Positions 12,601 through 23,839 of a stretch of DNA of 64,000 nt are shown here, piece by piece. Numbering within the stretch: the first letter of the stretch is position 1; each line of letters opens with the position of its first letter. Position numbers and translations under genes: made by a program. A model generated the notes under the pieces. That model had not been told where the DNA came from. It ran no database searches and worked only from the letters and a program-made list of their open reading frames with translations. The stretch spans positions 229,443-293,442 of the forward strand of contig VTPC01000842.1 in NCBI GenBank assembly GCA_011009095.1, given 5' to 3'. The stretch is from Ignelater luminosus. Taxonomy: Eukaryota; Arthropoda; Insecta; Coleoptera; Elateridae.

Positions 12601-13255
12601 AATGGCTTGTTGAGTGGAATCGCCTAACCCGTGTCTTTATTTAATTTTTTCAAGAAGGCTGGTGGAAAATAAAGTCCGACTTTAGGCCACCGCAGGTGAC
12701 CTGTTGTCAGGGTATAGCTCTAGTCGTGTTTGTATTTAGTTTTCTTAACAAAATAAAGTTCAACCGTCGAATGGAGCGTCCGATTCAAGTTTGTATTCAT
12801 TGTATAGGAGGAGAAGCTCAGTTTGGGGCCACCGCAAGTGGCACATTGAAGCCCATAGACTAATTAGTGTTCGTATTTAGTTTTCTTACGAAATCTTATG
12901 ATGAAGTCTGACTTTGATCCAGAGGAGATAAGATTGTTGAGTGGAATAGCCCCGATCCATGTTCGTATTTAGTTTTCCCAGAAAGGTTAGCGAAAGACGA
13001 AGTCTGATTCTAAACCACCGCAGGTGGCCTGCTGTAAAGACTCAGCTTGAGTCGTGTCTGTATTTAGTTTTCTCAGAAAGGTTAGTGGAGGACGAAGTCA
13101 GAGTTTAGGCCACCGCAAGTGGCCTTTTGTCAGAATATAACTCGAGCCGTGCTTGTATTTGGTTTTCTTAAAAAAGGTCTGACCAGTGGAGATGACTCGT
13201 GGAGTAGAATAGCGCGACCCGTGTTCGTATTTAGTTTTGTAGGTTCTGAAATTAA
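9660..13255 (+). repeat. Satellite array with ~345-bp higher-order unit
   Basis: Monomers of about 65-100 bp each carry a GTTCGTATTTAGTTTTCTTA word followed by AGAA. About four monomer types alternate. One has CCAAGGCTAATAGAGG, one AAGCTTATGGTGAAGTCTGA, one AAGGTTAGTGGAGGACGAAG, one AAATGAAGTTCGGCC. Like types recur at about 340-345 bp (for example 11410, 11749 and 12092; 11500 and 11847), with shorter spacings further right. Many monomers contain the perfect hairpin GGCCACCGCAGGTGGCC or a variant. A MITE at 10221-10947 splits one monomer. The 9877-10170 part is GC-rich and does not follow the monomer pattern. Confidence 0.85.
10221..10947. mobile_element. Fold-back MITE inserted in the satellite
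   Basis: Two long inverted arms (about 10221-10571 and 10650-10947) enclose a loop near 78 bp. The ends read TATACAGGGCGGCTGG and CCACCCTGTATA. Landmarks such as CACCAGCCTATAACTATTTT and GTTTATGTAACTCCATCAG appear in one arm and reversed in the other. The insertion splits a satellite monomer: GTTCGTA lies on the left and TAGTTTTCTCAAGAA on the right, which together rebuild the monomer word around a TA target. The site is therefore exact and the MITE is younger than the array. There is no coding capacity. Confidence 0.88.
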
Positions 13256-15973
13256 GTCAACCTTATTTGGTGTAAATCACAATAAAACACAATTCTACTT
13301 TTATATTATTTATTGTGATTTTTCATTAACACGAAGCCTCACAAAGTAACACTGAAGTAAATAAACAACTTTATTTAGTTTATGTAGTTCAAGGATGTTC
13401 TTTACCATCACTTCTTGAGAAAATATTAATATCCCCACTATAAAAATATTTCTTCTTTATGTAAATTTCCATAAACAGTTGCGACACATTGAAAATGTAA
13501 CCTTCCATTTAAGAGATAAGCCTATCTCCCCCAAAGATGAATTGATATTGTTTTATCTTTATTTTATCTTTATTACTTATTACAATTAATGGTTTCTAAG
13601 ATAAAGTAAATTTCACATTTCGTTCTAGTTTAAAAATGTAACTTGTGTTTACAAGCATGAATATTCTTTCTATTTGTAAAGAAAGAATTTCCATCTAATT
13701 AAATTTCGAACAAGAGAAAACAACTTAAATGACAGCGCATTTTAAATGTACCGAACAAGTGTAAGAACAATAACATAAATATTCTTAACCTCAACTTCTA
13801 CAACATCTCCAACAATTAAGAAAACAAATAAGAACATCAGGCACTGTCGCTCTTAACATCACATTACCAAAATTAATGTTGTATACGTTATGTATACACA
13901 CATAGCTTAGTAGCAACGTTGTCGTAAGCTATCAAGAATTTTATTTTTAAGTAATTTTTTCCTTTTCTACCAACATCATCAGAGGGATAATTTTGGAACC
14001 AATCCTAGATAACTTTTAAGCTCATTACCTCTCTCAATTATATGTATAGTGCGGCGGTATGTAGTTTATATGTGTTTTGGTATTTTAAGAGCGCTCAACA
14101 TACCTGATTCTACGCCAAAATACCTTAACGTTTCTTCTTTGCGGTTAGGGCAGGATTCAAGTGAAATATTTTATGGCTCACGAAATGTATGTTTAAATGA
14201 CACTAAAAGTAAGCGGTGCGCGCGTAATGATTAAATATTTTTAGAATTAATGTTCAGTTTAACGGATATAAACGAGGTAGAAAATAATATTAAAAGGTGC
14301 AGTTTCAAGCATGCGAAACCGAAATCACACATCCTTTATACTTAATTAAAAGTGTAAATGAAGCAAGTGCACTTTTAAATTGCCTATAATAAAATAAAAT
14401 TTCTAAATCGGGATCAAAAATGCGACGTTTTGTATTTATAGAACTACGGCCGGTCTGCTCTCCAGATTTGCTTTTTATAAAATATCTCGTATGTCGTATT
14501 CCTAATAATGTACACTCTCGTGTTACTGTTTTACTTTTTTAATTCAATCTGTTGAATTATCGTTATGATTCTACTAAGTATAAGAACAACTCGACTCTGA
14601 TCTTCAGTTTGAATATTTTTCAGCAATTTTCAAAATATAAGCTATCAAGGAATGCAAAACTGTCTTTTTACATAGATAGTGTTTCAACAATCGAAAATAG
14701 ATAATGTTATTGTGTGTATAAATATCACAAGTATCAAAAGAATGTTATCTCTATTCACCAAAGTTATTTCCAACTACACAGGGCGTCCTAAAAGCGTGAT
14801 ATTTCAATCTTTTATTCTTCTAAATAAAATAAATTTCTTACTCTGGTTCATTGCTGCTGCTAATTAAAGCAATCCTGTAATGGTTTAAACTTCTATTTCA
14901 TTGAAATTCTTTATTTTTTTGAAAATAAGTTCTCTCCTCCTACTGTTGGATGTTGATTGGGTTTTATTTGCTTCTTCCACTAAACGTTATCGAAGCGATT
15001 AAGAGAGAAAAGCCGAAAACATTTTTCTCAAAAGCCGATTAGTAACATTGGTAAGATTTTTAACTTACTAGCATCTTCCACAACTTCGTTATTCTTGTAG
15101 CATTCTTTACGGTAGCCCAGTTGCCTTGTGCAACTCTCACTAGTAGTTCCTAAAAGAAGATTCTAAGTAAAACTTTCAAGGGAAGTTAGTTATTTAAACT
15201 TCGTTAAGTGAATTTTAATCAAGTGCTTTTCCTAAACAGCAAGTTAAGAGGAAGTTCTATCCCAAAATAAATTTATGGAACAGCCCCATGTCTACTGGAG
15301 CACATACAGTAGTTCGCTAAGTTTATAATATCCTATCAGTTTTAGGTTTCTGAACAGTAGGGATCCACAGCCCAGCCAAGCAGCCGTAATCAGCCACTGG
15401 CCTCTTTCGAATAAGCCATATCATAATATCTGGGGTTCTTTTCGAGACTCACGTTTTTGTAGTGGTTTTGTAAAAACCCATCGCAAATTCTCAGCTTCTT
15501 TTTAGACTGTACATTTTTGTACAATTTAAGCTCCTAAGTCGAGTAGGAGTAATCTTCTAAATGTTTTTACACAAGGAAAGAATATTCAAGGCACATTCTT
15601 TTTCGGATCCTGGTTTCTTACAGATTTACAAATCCTCGTGAGGTCCCCCGAATTCTTGCGGAGTCCTTGTTTTCAGGCTTCTCTTTGTAAGCCTGCAGAC
15701 TTTTCTTTGTTAAGATTTTTAGTTTTTAATATGAATTTCCCGGTTTTGCATGGATTCTGGCATTCTTGCATGCTCCCGGATTCTTGAAGAGCTGCTGGTT
15801 TGTCCTTTTGGTAGTTACGTCAAAATTCATTAACTGAAATTGAATATTCACTCTTACACTTCTCAATAGAAAAATTGCTGGTTCAAAATAGATGGGATGT
15901 GATATCGCACGAAAGCCTTACACTAACAGATATGGAGAATTCCATTAAAAACATTTGCGATTACAAATCACCC
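13256..15973. other. No supported gene or element
   Basis: AT-rich DNA to about 15240, then a moderately GC-rich stretch (15340-15800) with no long frame. The frame at 14049-14234 and others have no signature. Confidence 0.4.
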
Positions 15974-15975
15974 TA

Positions 15976-16883
15976 TACAATGTGTCCACATTTCGATGCT
16001 CACTATTGGGATCTTGGAAATTGTAAGAAATACGAAGTCGGTTAAATTAGAAAAGATTTGACTATTTTAGAGATCAGTTTACTTATGCTTTTGTTTTTTT
16101 TTCAAAAAAGTTCACGGCTTACTAGATATTTGCTAAAAACGAAATTATTTCATTTTTTTTTAAATAAAAAGCATTTCTCACGTAGTGTGCCATGGCTTTA
16201 AACGTATGGAAATCATTGATTTTTGTCAGATAAATTACGTTTGTTATGTAACAATTGCTAAAACAAATCAAAAGACGCTTTTAAGATACTTTACTGAGCA
16301 TTCACAGATAGCATCAAATAAGCAGCTAATGCCCCATAAAAGCGTATTTATTGTGTTTTAGCAATTTTTGCATAAAAAATGAATTTCTTTGATAAAACTC
16401 CACGACTTTGTGTGTTAGATGTCATGGCACACTAGGATGAAAAATGATTTTCACTTCATAACTCGGTAAAACAAAAGAACAGCTATGTCAAACCATGTAT
16501 CACTGAAAAACATTTAAGGCGTGCAGTTCAGTAATATGGAAATCAAGTAGGCGTTCCATTAGAAAAAAATTTGGATTTACGTTTCACCACCGAAGTAAAA
16601 CAAAAGACGGTTGCGAAAATAATTTTTTTGTGCTTCGGAGTAAATTCTCTAAAACATCCTCTTTGTTGTTCTTTTCTATTTTTGCTCGTTCCTGAGATAT
16701 TTCACTTTAAAGAAAATAAGATAATTTTTCGTGAATATCTAGTAAGCCATGAATTTTTTTGAAAAAACAAAAGCATGAGTGAATTGATCTCCAAAATAGC
16801 TAAATTTCTTCTAATTTAACCGACTTCGTATCTCTTACAATTTCCGAGATCCCAATAGTGAGCATCGAAATGTGAACACACTA
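15976..16883. mobile_element. Family A element, complete (~908 bp)
   Basis: TA-flanked element with terminal inverted repeats of about 170-190 bp. The left arm carries CCACATTTCGATGCTCACTA and the right arm carries its reverse complement, ending in AACACACTA. Both arms include the GACTTCGTAT/ATACGAAGTC block and the TTACTAGATATT block. No transposase motif is visible inside; the 63-codon frame at 16571-16762 is unsupported. A solo right end lies at 3652-3820 and a fragment at 46412-46723. Probably a Tc1/mariner-type non-autonomous element, judged by its TA flanks (inference). Confidence 0.82.
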
Positions 16884-17877
16884 TACCGTGTGTTCAGCGA
16901 GGAATGGGACAGCGCGATATCTCGGGAACGAATGCAAATTTTAAAATTCTGAAAACTTTGTTATAAATGTAAGATAGGGGCACATATTTTGTAATTGAAT
17001 TTTTTTTAATTAAATGCGTCACCGCCAGGTGGTGCTACCTAACTTACCTTTTTTAAGTGGAATACCCTACTTTTTATTCGATTTTTGGAATTTGCAACAT
17101 ATTTGCGATAACTTTATTTATAAGAGCTACCAACCTATCTGGTTTACTTTTTGAGAAAATAATAATTTTTAAAAATTTGACTAAAGATGTAAAAGATTGT
17201 ATTCTGTAGAGATAGTAAGCAAATTCTTCTACATTTCTGAAGCTGGCCATCTTATAGAACCAGTAGTACCTATCCATCGTCTCGGAAATATCCTAATACA
17301 TCAGCTACCTCTTTTGCTTGAGAATGTTAATTTAAATTTGAGGCAGGTGATATATTTTCAACAAGACGGCGCACCTGCTCATAACAGTTACATAGTAAGA
17401 GACCATCTGAACAGGGTATTTTCGAGACGATAGATAGGTACTAATGGTTCTATAAGATGGCCAGCTCGTTCTCCGGGTTTAACTCCTTTAGACTACTTTC
17501 TTTGAGCACATCTAAAAAATGTAGTCTATGGTACACCTTTCAGAAATGTAGAAGAATTTGCTTATTATCTCTACAGAGTACAATCTTTTACATCTTTGTG
17601 TTAAATTTATAAAAATTATTTTTCCCAAAAGTAGCACTTATAAGGAAAGTTATCACAAATATATTGCAGATTCCGAAAATCAAATAGAAAGTAGGGTATT
17701 CCATTTAAGAAAACTAAGTTAGGTAGCGCCACGTGGCGGTGACGCATTTAATTTAAAAAAATTTTATCACAAAATATGCGCCCCTACCTTACATTTATAA
17801 CAAAGTTTTCAGAATTTTAAAATCTGCATTCTTTCCGAAGATATTGCGCTATCCCATTCCTCGCTGAACACACTGTA
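16884..17877. mobile_element. Family B fold-back mariner-like element
   Basis: It starts right at the TA end of element A. The ends read TACCGTGTGTTCAGCGAGGA and, reversed, TACAGTGTGTTCAGCGAGGA. The inverted match continues inward for several hundred bases, past the CACCGCCAGGTGG block and into the transposase coding sequence: 17205-17290 is the reverse complement of parts of 17420-17585. The left half is thus an inverted duplicate of the right, with about 80 bp lost from the left arm. A loop of roughly 130 bp (17290-17420) holds the only single-copy part of the gene. Confidence 0.85.
17296..17610 (+). pseudogene. Mariner-like transposase C-terminal fragment
   Basis: This is the carboxy-terminal half of a DDE/D transposase of the mariner-like group common in insects. 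In one frame it reads a leucine-rich LLLENVNLNLRQ stretch, then YFQQDGAPAHNS with the second catalytic aspartate. It continues through RDHLNRVF and WPARSPGLTPLDYFL with the third catalytic residue, to LKNVVYGTPFRNVEE. Two in-frame stops (17431-17433, and just after DYFL) replace what are normally tryptophans, so the copy is dead. The amino-terminal DNA-binding part and first aspartate are absent. It lies inside element B, and much of it is duplicated in inverted form on the left arm. Confidence 0.82.
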
Positions 17878-20160
17878 TAATAAAATTGTTTAGTTAGAAT
17901 GTTAACAACGACTTTTAAATAGCAAATATTACAATTTGATTTGTGCAAATAAAATGCTATAATTTCCTTTGTTGAGAAGTTTGGGAGAATTTCCCAAAGA
18001 AAAACCAATTGAATAATGCCAAAACAGTTGAAGCGATGAAAGAAAATATCAGGATACATTAAAAAGAAACTAATTGTCGATATGTCACGTTTCATACAAC
18101 ACCCTGTACAGTCGAAAAAATTAATATTAGAACGGAGAGTTAATTTTATTTTTCTACAACTAATGAAGTTCCTATGCCCTTGTAACACCAAAAAAAATTA
18201 TAAAACACAAAAAGCAAATCGAGAATAATTTTATAAATCAAAATGAAAAGCAAACGGAATCTGAAATGACAAAAGAATAATCCCTTGAGAAATTATAACA
18301 ATTTTAATGGAAACGTCCTTTCATGTGACACTTTAAATAAATCTGAAGAATTTAAATTGATCCAAGAAAAACGCGGAAAAGTGTGCAACTAATAAAAACT
18401 CGTAAACATCCATACATCAGCACGAATTCCGATGAAATATGCATTACATAACACCAATAAAATGCAACCACACAAGACAAACATTTGAAAACGTCAAGCT
18501 GACAGGATAGATAGCACAGGATTATTATGTAGCAACATATCAAACTACATGAAGAGATGGATTTACAGGTTTGGTAGTAATAACAAAAGAAAAAATAAAT
18601 AAATAAATAAAAAACACAAGAACGGTGTGGGTGTACGGCGCCGACGGATAACTGAATGGGCGCATCTGCGTCTAGACGGAGACGCCGCCGTCGCCACGAG
18701 CGTACGAGTTGCATTCACGAGACCGGCGTGTTTCACACATTCTTGGCTGACGTCCCGACGTTGGAATGCGCCGACTGAGTTTTTGGACGATTACCAAAAC
18801 GAATGCACACAATTTGACGGCTTAACGAAAAGGGATTTTAAATATTCATTTGTTTAGGTTAGTGACATCGGGAGCGATGCGTTTATGTCTTTTACAACTA
18901 TGGAATTTAAACGGGCCACTCGAAAATAATAGAAAAAGAAAGAAAAATTTGTATGCACGGTTTTGATTATAACGCAAGTCGCAACTTAAATTTCTTCCAT
19001 ATTTGGGAGACATTTCACACACAACGAGTCAATGCTGAGGTCACGAAAGTCAATGCCACCATCTCATCATTTCTAAACAACAAAGAGGATTATTTACCGC
19101 AATCTTACAATACTGTAACATTAACGTTTATTATGGTGTTTAAGACAAAGAGGAATTTAACTATCAGTGTCATTACGATTATTTTACTACCGTTCGTTTG
19201 AGGATTTAGTCGAAGTTAATTAATTAGTTGCTGCTTTATTATTAGAAATGCTTCACTTAAAATGTGTCATCCTCGTGTTTTGCGCTGATACATAAATTAA
19301 GACTTGTCATTCAACTTGGTCAAAACAACAGTAAAGAGATTAAGATAATGGGCTAAAGGTAACAGTTAGAAGTAATAATAATGCGCAATGCGGAAGCGGC
19401 ACTTTATTGTCGCACAGGATTATTGTTCCGGTCGACCAGAAGGGCGGGAGGGGTCAATGGGGGGTCAGAAAGGTTGAATTCGTGACTCACGACTTTAACG
19501 GTCGCCCTTGCATCAACACCACCAATTCCACTCCCCGAAGGTATTTCTTCTAACCATATTTACTTATAGAAATTGCAAAGTAGGCTAATCGACGCCATCT
19601 GTAATGAAAAACGATTGCCCCGAAGAAAGTAAAACGAAAGAAAAAAAAACGAACACGAAAACAAATACGGCACGAGAAGACAAAATCGTACACGAGCTTA
19701 TAATACGATGTGTCTTTATAAAGAGAAAGTCCGCGCGTTATTCCATCTTGATGGAAGTGTAAAAATTTATTCCTACTAAATAAATCACCAACTAAGCAGG
19801 TTAGCATTTAGGCATTTCTCCAATTTGCGATCGGGTCGAATTTGTGTTTGAGGAACACCACTACCTCAACACCTGTAATTTTTTAAGAATCAACGGGAGG
19901 AATGTGGGTTAGTCAGCCAATGCAAAGATTTTTATCGATGAGTTATGTATCGTTGTTCATTAATAACAGGAGCTCTATCCAGGTGTTAATATCGAACTAT
20001 CATCAATGAACGGTAAAATTACAAATTACCAAATCGAGCAACGATGAATCTTTTCTTTCTTTTCTTTTTGTTTCAAAGATGATATTATCATACAAGGATT
20101 CATTAGGAAAGTTTCTATATTTTTTCGTTATCTTGTTTTAGAATTCAGAAAATTTAAATA
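17878..20160. other. No supported gene; one orphan element end
   Basis: At 18085-18117 the text ends in CAACACCCTGTACA, the look of a TA-type MITE terminus, but no partner end was found. At 18620-18800 there is a GC-rich patch with several CGs and a 76-codon frame (18627-18857); it could be a decayed exon or regulatory island, but nothing identifies it. The 124-codon minus frame at 17817-18191 overlaps the end of element B and is not a gene. Confidence 0.4.
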
Positions 20161-20862
20161 TAAAGGATTAGTCATAAGTAAAGCCACTTTTTTCAAAGTC
20201 ACTTTATTGAATGAGATGATACAAACAAAACATTTTCCTTACATAAATAACAAAATTAATGTTTCTTTTTATTAGTTTTAATTTTTAAAAGAGCATAACT
20301 ACGTTCCCTGGTTATTAGTCGTAATTTTCTTTTAAGGTCCTTTACAAGACTTTGCCCAGACTCTGCTGCCACTTCTGCGGTAATATTTTTCCAAATTTGT
20401 CGAAATCCTCTTAAGTTCTTAGCTAGTGCGGATCTTTAAGAATACCTTCTTTTTGATAATGCCCAGAATTTATCAGTCTCCCCATGTGACATAAATTTTG
20501 ATCACTTGTTGCAACTCTAGGTCTTCCAGATAATTTCTGATACTCCATCACGCCTCTCTTAACATATCGGTCTATTATTCTGTAGATGCTACGTCGCAAT
20601 TTTCCTTTATTTTTAAAATGGTTGAATGCAGCACATTTACTGTAACCACACTGAGTATGAAACTCGCACACTCGTTTCGCAAAACACTCAGTTTGAATTC
20701 GTTTCATTTTGTAATAGTTAATATTCTAACAAAATCTTTCACGTTCGTATTCAACTGTCAATATGACTTTCACTAAACAGTAAAGAAACTAACTATTTTT
20801 CATTTGTTTAGCAAGAGTTGTGCGATTTAAAAAAGGTGACTCTACTTATGACTAACCCTTTA
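20161..20862 (-). mobile_element. Internally deleted Tc1-like transposon (702 bp)
   Basis: The ends are TAAAGGATTAGTCATAAGTA and, reversed, TAAAGGGTTAGTCATAAGTA, a clear inverted repeat with a TA at each outer edge. The repeat continues with AAGCCACTTTTTTC against AGAGTCACCTTTTTT. At about 700 bp it is less than half the usual Tc1 length (1.6-1.7 kb). It holds the start and the end of a transposase gene on the minus strand with the middle missing. Confidence 0.88.
20256..20707 (-). pseudogene. Tc1-like transposase, N- and C-terminal remains
   Basis: The frame opening at 20707 with MKRIQTE reads a Tc1-type helix-turn-helix region: AKRVCEF, CGYSKCAAFNHF, a second helix around RSIYRIIDRYVKRG, then the GRPRVAT linker that follows the DNA-binding domain. 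It ends after about 94 codons. In another frame downstream the text resumes with the carboxy-terminal end, including LRGFRQIWKNITAEVAAE and LVKDLKRKLRLI, and stops at 20256-20258. The whole catalytic DDE core is deleted and the halves are out of frame, so no active protein is possible. The inverted repeats remain, so the copy could have been mobilised in trans. Confidence 0.82.
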
Positions 20863-21700
20863 TTTTAATTAATATCATGAACGTCTATTTCTAAAAGTTT
20901 TCACGGTGTCACAAAGCACATTATTAAAATTAGCAAGAAAAATTCAAGGAACATAGAAAAGATATCTCAAGTTATCTATTCGTGTTCAATCGCCTTCATC
21001 TACTAACAGACAGTCTCGGAATTATAATCACCAAAGACACCTTTCATTACGAATATACTTCGAGAATCCTAACTAAATTATGTGCCAACGGAACAATTTC
21101 TAGTATAATTCTGCATGGTATATGAAAGATAAAATGTAATGTCGAATGATACGAGTCTGTATAGAGAACAGTGTAGTTTGGTTTTTTGCACGAACTCGAC
21201 TCTCGGATTTTATTATCAATCCAGTTTAAATTTCGTTTTAAACGCACGGATCTTTATAAAAATACATACTTGCTCAATTTTAACCGCGAATCTTCATTGC
21301 AATTAGTCAAATTCTGCGTACCTTTGCCTTTTCTAAAAACCAATTTTAAAAGAAATTTAATTTAAATCTTGCTTTGCCAAAATGGCAAATAAATCCTACT
21401 TAGCAAACCAAAACGAGTGCGAACTTGCTATTGATTTTATCATTGCTTCAGAAATATTCGTATAACAATTAATTGGAATTCGAAACACAAATCAAGATCC
21501 ATCTGAGTTTTGACCTTGATATAAAAAGTCTTGGTCTCTTTCTGATTTTCAAAAAAAAACTCACGTCTAGTTTCGACTCTTAAGAAGGTTGTCATTATTT
21601 TAAAATTATTTCTCATTATCAAGAGCCTTCAATTTCTCACTCCTAAAGGATTTGGTTCGTCCATAGCTAGTTTCATGAGCTTGCTAGTTACACATTAGCT
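20863..21700. other. No recognisable feature
   Basis: AT-rich spacer between the Tc1 copy and the hAT-like element. Its short minus frames (21047-21247, 21440-21622) have no motif. Confidence 0.4.
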
Positions 21701-21992
21701 TAGAAGCCTGCACGGGCCAGGTTTTCTAGTCGGGTCGAAGCTCGGGTTTATCGGGATTTTCGAAACTACGTCCGGTCAATCTGGCCTCTTGAGCCGTTCG
21801 GTCTTGTCAGGCTGTTGGAACCTGTCGGATCTCTCGGCCCTATCGAGCCATACGGGTATATCGGACGGGCCTTTTGGACTTCTCGGCCTGTCGGCCTTCT
21901 CTGATAAAAAAGTTACCGAGTTTTTTTCTAGGTGAGGTTTGTCTCTAGCACGCCGGACCGGACCTGGGAATTTCGGTCCGTGCAGGGCTCTA
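21701..21992 (-). mobile_element. GC-array hAT-like element, copy 1
   Basis: The ends are TAGAAGCCTGCACGGGCC and, reversed, TAGAGCCCTGCACGGACC, an 18-bp inverted repeat. Between them lies a short GC-rich array of CCCGA-type words (seen on plus as CTCGGCCTGTCGGCC and TTTTGGACTTCTCGG), then a unique head with GGACCTGGGAATTTCGGTCC. The same head and array occur at 55171-55703 and 62060-62795. Here no target duplication could be confirmed. The TAG start and the duplication at copy 2 suggest hAT (inference). Confidence 0.7.
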
Positions 21993-22199
21993 GGTGACGG
22001 GCAAAAAAAGATACCATCGAATTGTAGACGAACCAGCACTCGAGAAAAAACTATTTTCTATCGTGAAAAGTCTAAAATAGATCATTTAGGAGGTCTTGGC
22101 AGCCAAAATCAGTTAAGGTATAATAACAAGACTAAACTCAAAAGATCCTTGACCTGTTAGCCACAAAGGGCATCAGTAAAAACTGCATTTGCCATCTTC

Positions 22200-22685
22200 C
22201 CCTGGTTCACTAACGGCTGAACATTGAAACATTGAGGTGTGTACTAGTTTCATCTCCGATTCATTTACATCTTCATAATATCTTTTTCTTTAAAAACCTT
22301 TGCGTACTATTGTCGAGGAGAGCTAGATGCGACATTCGGCCGCCAAAGACGGTCTTGAAAGTAAAAAAAAAAAAACCTAAATTCCGCACGAGGGTTCTAG
22401 TTTCATTCTCTGATTCATTTACATCTTCATAAAATCTTTTTCTTTAAGAACTCTGGCGTACATTTATCGAAGAAAGCAAGATACGACTTTTGGCTACCAA
22501 AGGCGATCTTGAAACCAAAGATAGAAAGGCGGGATTTCGCACAAGGGTGCTAGTTTCTTCTTCTGGTTGAGTTTCATCTCCATGAAATCTTTTTCTTGAA
22601 GATTCTTTCGGTACTGTGAAGGAAAGCAAGAAGCGACCGCCCAAAGAGGTAGCAGATTCCTGCCAAACTATGACCAAATTGAGCT
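22200..22685 (+). repeat. ~155-bp tandem repeat (sat2), array a
   Basis: About three units. Each unit has a GAGGGTTCTAGTTTCATCT-like start, then TTACATCTTCATAAAATCTT, TTTTCTTTAAGAACC, a GTCGAGGAGAGC-like segment and a short hairpin (GGCCGCCAAAGACGGTC, GGCTACCAAAGGCGATC). It ends in an A-rich GTAAAAAAA tract. Larger arrays of the same unit lie at 30185-31030 and 31975-32215. Confidence 0.8.
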
Positions 22686-23839
22686 TTTTTGTTTATCATC
22701 AGCACCCACGAGTTCCGCGTTATGTCCGTTTAGTTCAGACATCAGCAGTGATTCCTCCCGATCTTCTTTCTGTCCAAGCCAAGGGTCGCCCGGCCCGCCG
22801 GCATCCTTCAGCTGGAGATTTCAATTACCTTAGCTGTCCCCTGGCAACCTACGTAAGCCCAGGGACTTCTAGTCTAGTAGGTTTGTTTGTTAGCACAAAA
22901 GTCCCTCTTTGCCACTGCCACGGTTTGTTCTAAGCGGCCACTACCGGGCCCACCTCTACAAGAGTACGTGTAGACTCTGCCCCTGAAAACAATTTGTAAC
23001 TCTCCTCCTGCGCACGTCGTTCACTTCATACACATCATCGTCTTTATGGAACATCACTAACCATCATTCTCGCAACAGCCAATGCGTATCTACACAGATG
23101 CATTGCTCCTGTCGCGGGACGCAAGAAGCGGCCGGCCGGCAACACGTGGGCACCTATCAGACCAGCCAGTCGCACCTGCAGCACTTGTAGTCTTCATCGA
23201 CGCTCAGCCGCTTTCTTCCACCCCTGGCCAGTACACTTAAGTTGACGAACAAGATCCGAGTCGGCACACCAGACCGCCGACCTACCCACTAACACGACGT
23301 ACTTCTCCAGCTACGACCAATATCACCATGCCGCACTCCTCTTTGGGCTACATAGATAATTTCATTTCTTGGATCTGCACCGCCGAAACCAAACATCAAG
23401 AACGATATTTTCCGCGAAGAACCAGAGTGAGGTAATTCAATTAACTCGCTCAGCACCCAACAAAAAAGAACTTTGGATTTCGAACAAAGTTCAGATTCTT
23501 AAAGGTAGGGTCACTATTTTCTGCTTTGGAAAGACCAAGTATTTTATGAACCACGCATTGATTTTGGTTTTTTTATTCGTCCTCGGGTGGTTCAATCAAA
23601 CCACTTTAATTTCAGATAATATTCATGACAGAAACTCGCTTGAGATGTGATTAGGTTCGACCCAGCGTGAAAGTTAAAACATTTTTCAAATCGTAACACC
23701 GACGACATACCATTTATCAGAGGCTGCTATCACTGTAGGGATTTGTGTAGGCGCCTTCTGTCAGGTATCGAAAAGTGTAGAGAAGGTTCGGACTGTGCAG
23801 GTACAGAAGAGAGAAAAAGAGGGATTAGTATACTATCTC
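22686..23839. other. GC-rich unassigned segment
   Basis: From about 22690 to 23370 the sequence is clearly GC-richer than its surroundings, with many CC and CG words. It resembles the odd segment at 9877-10170 in composition. Frames of 105 codons (22616-22933) and 93 codons (23369-23650) exist, but neither shows a domain I recognise. It could be a decayed retroelement or an untranslated exon; I cannot decide. Confidence 0.35.

Noticed and set aside
17817..18191. 124-codon minus frame
   Set aside because: It overlaps the terminal repeat of element B and AT-rich flank; the composition is that of a chance frame.
22616..22933. 105-codon frame in the GC-rich segment
   Set aside because: Low-complexity Pro/Ser/Arg composition without a recognisable domain; it could be a retroelement gag scrap but nothing specific supports that.
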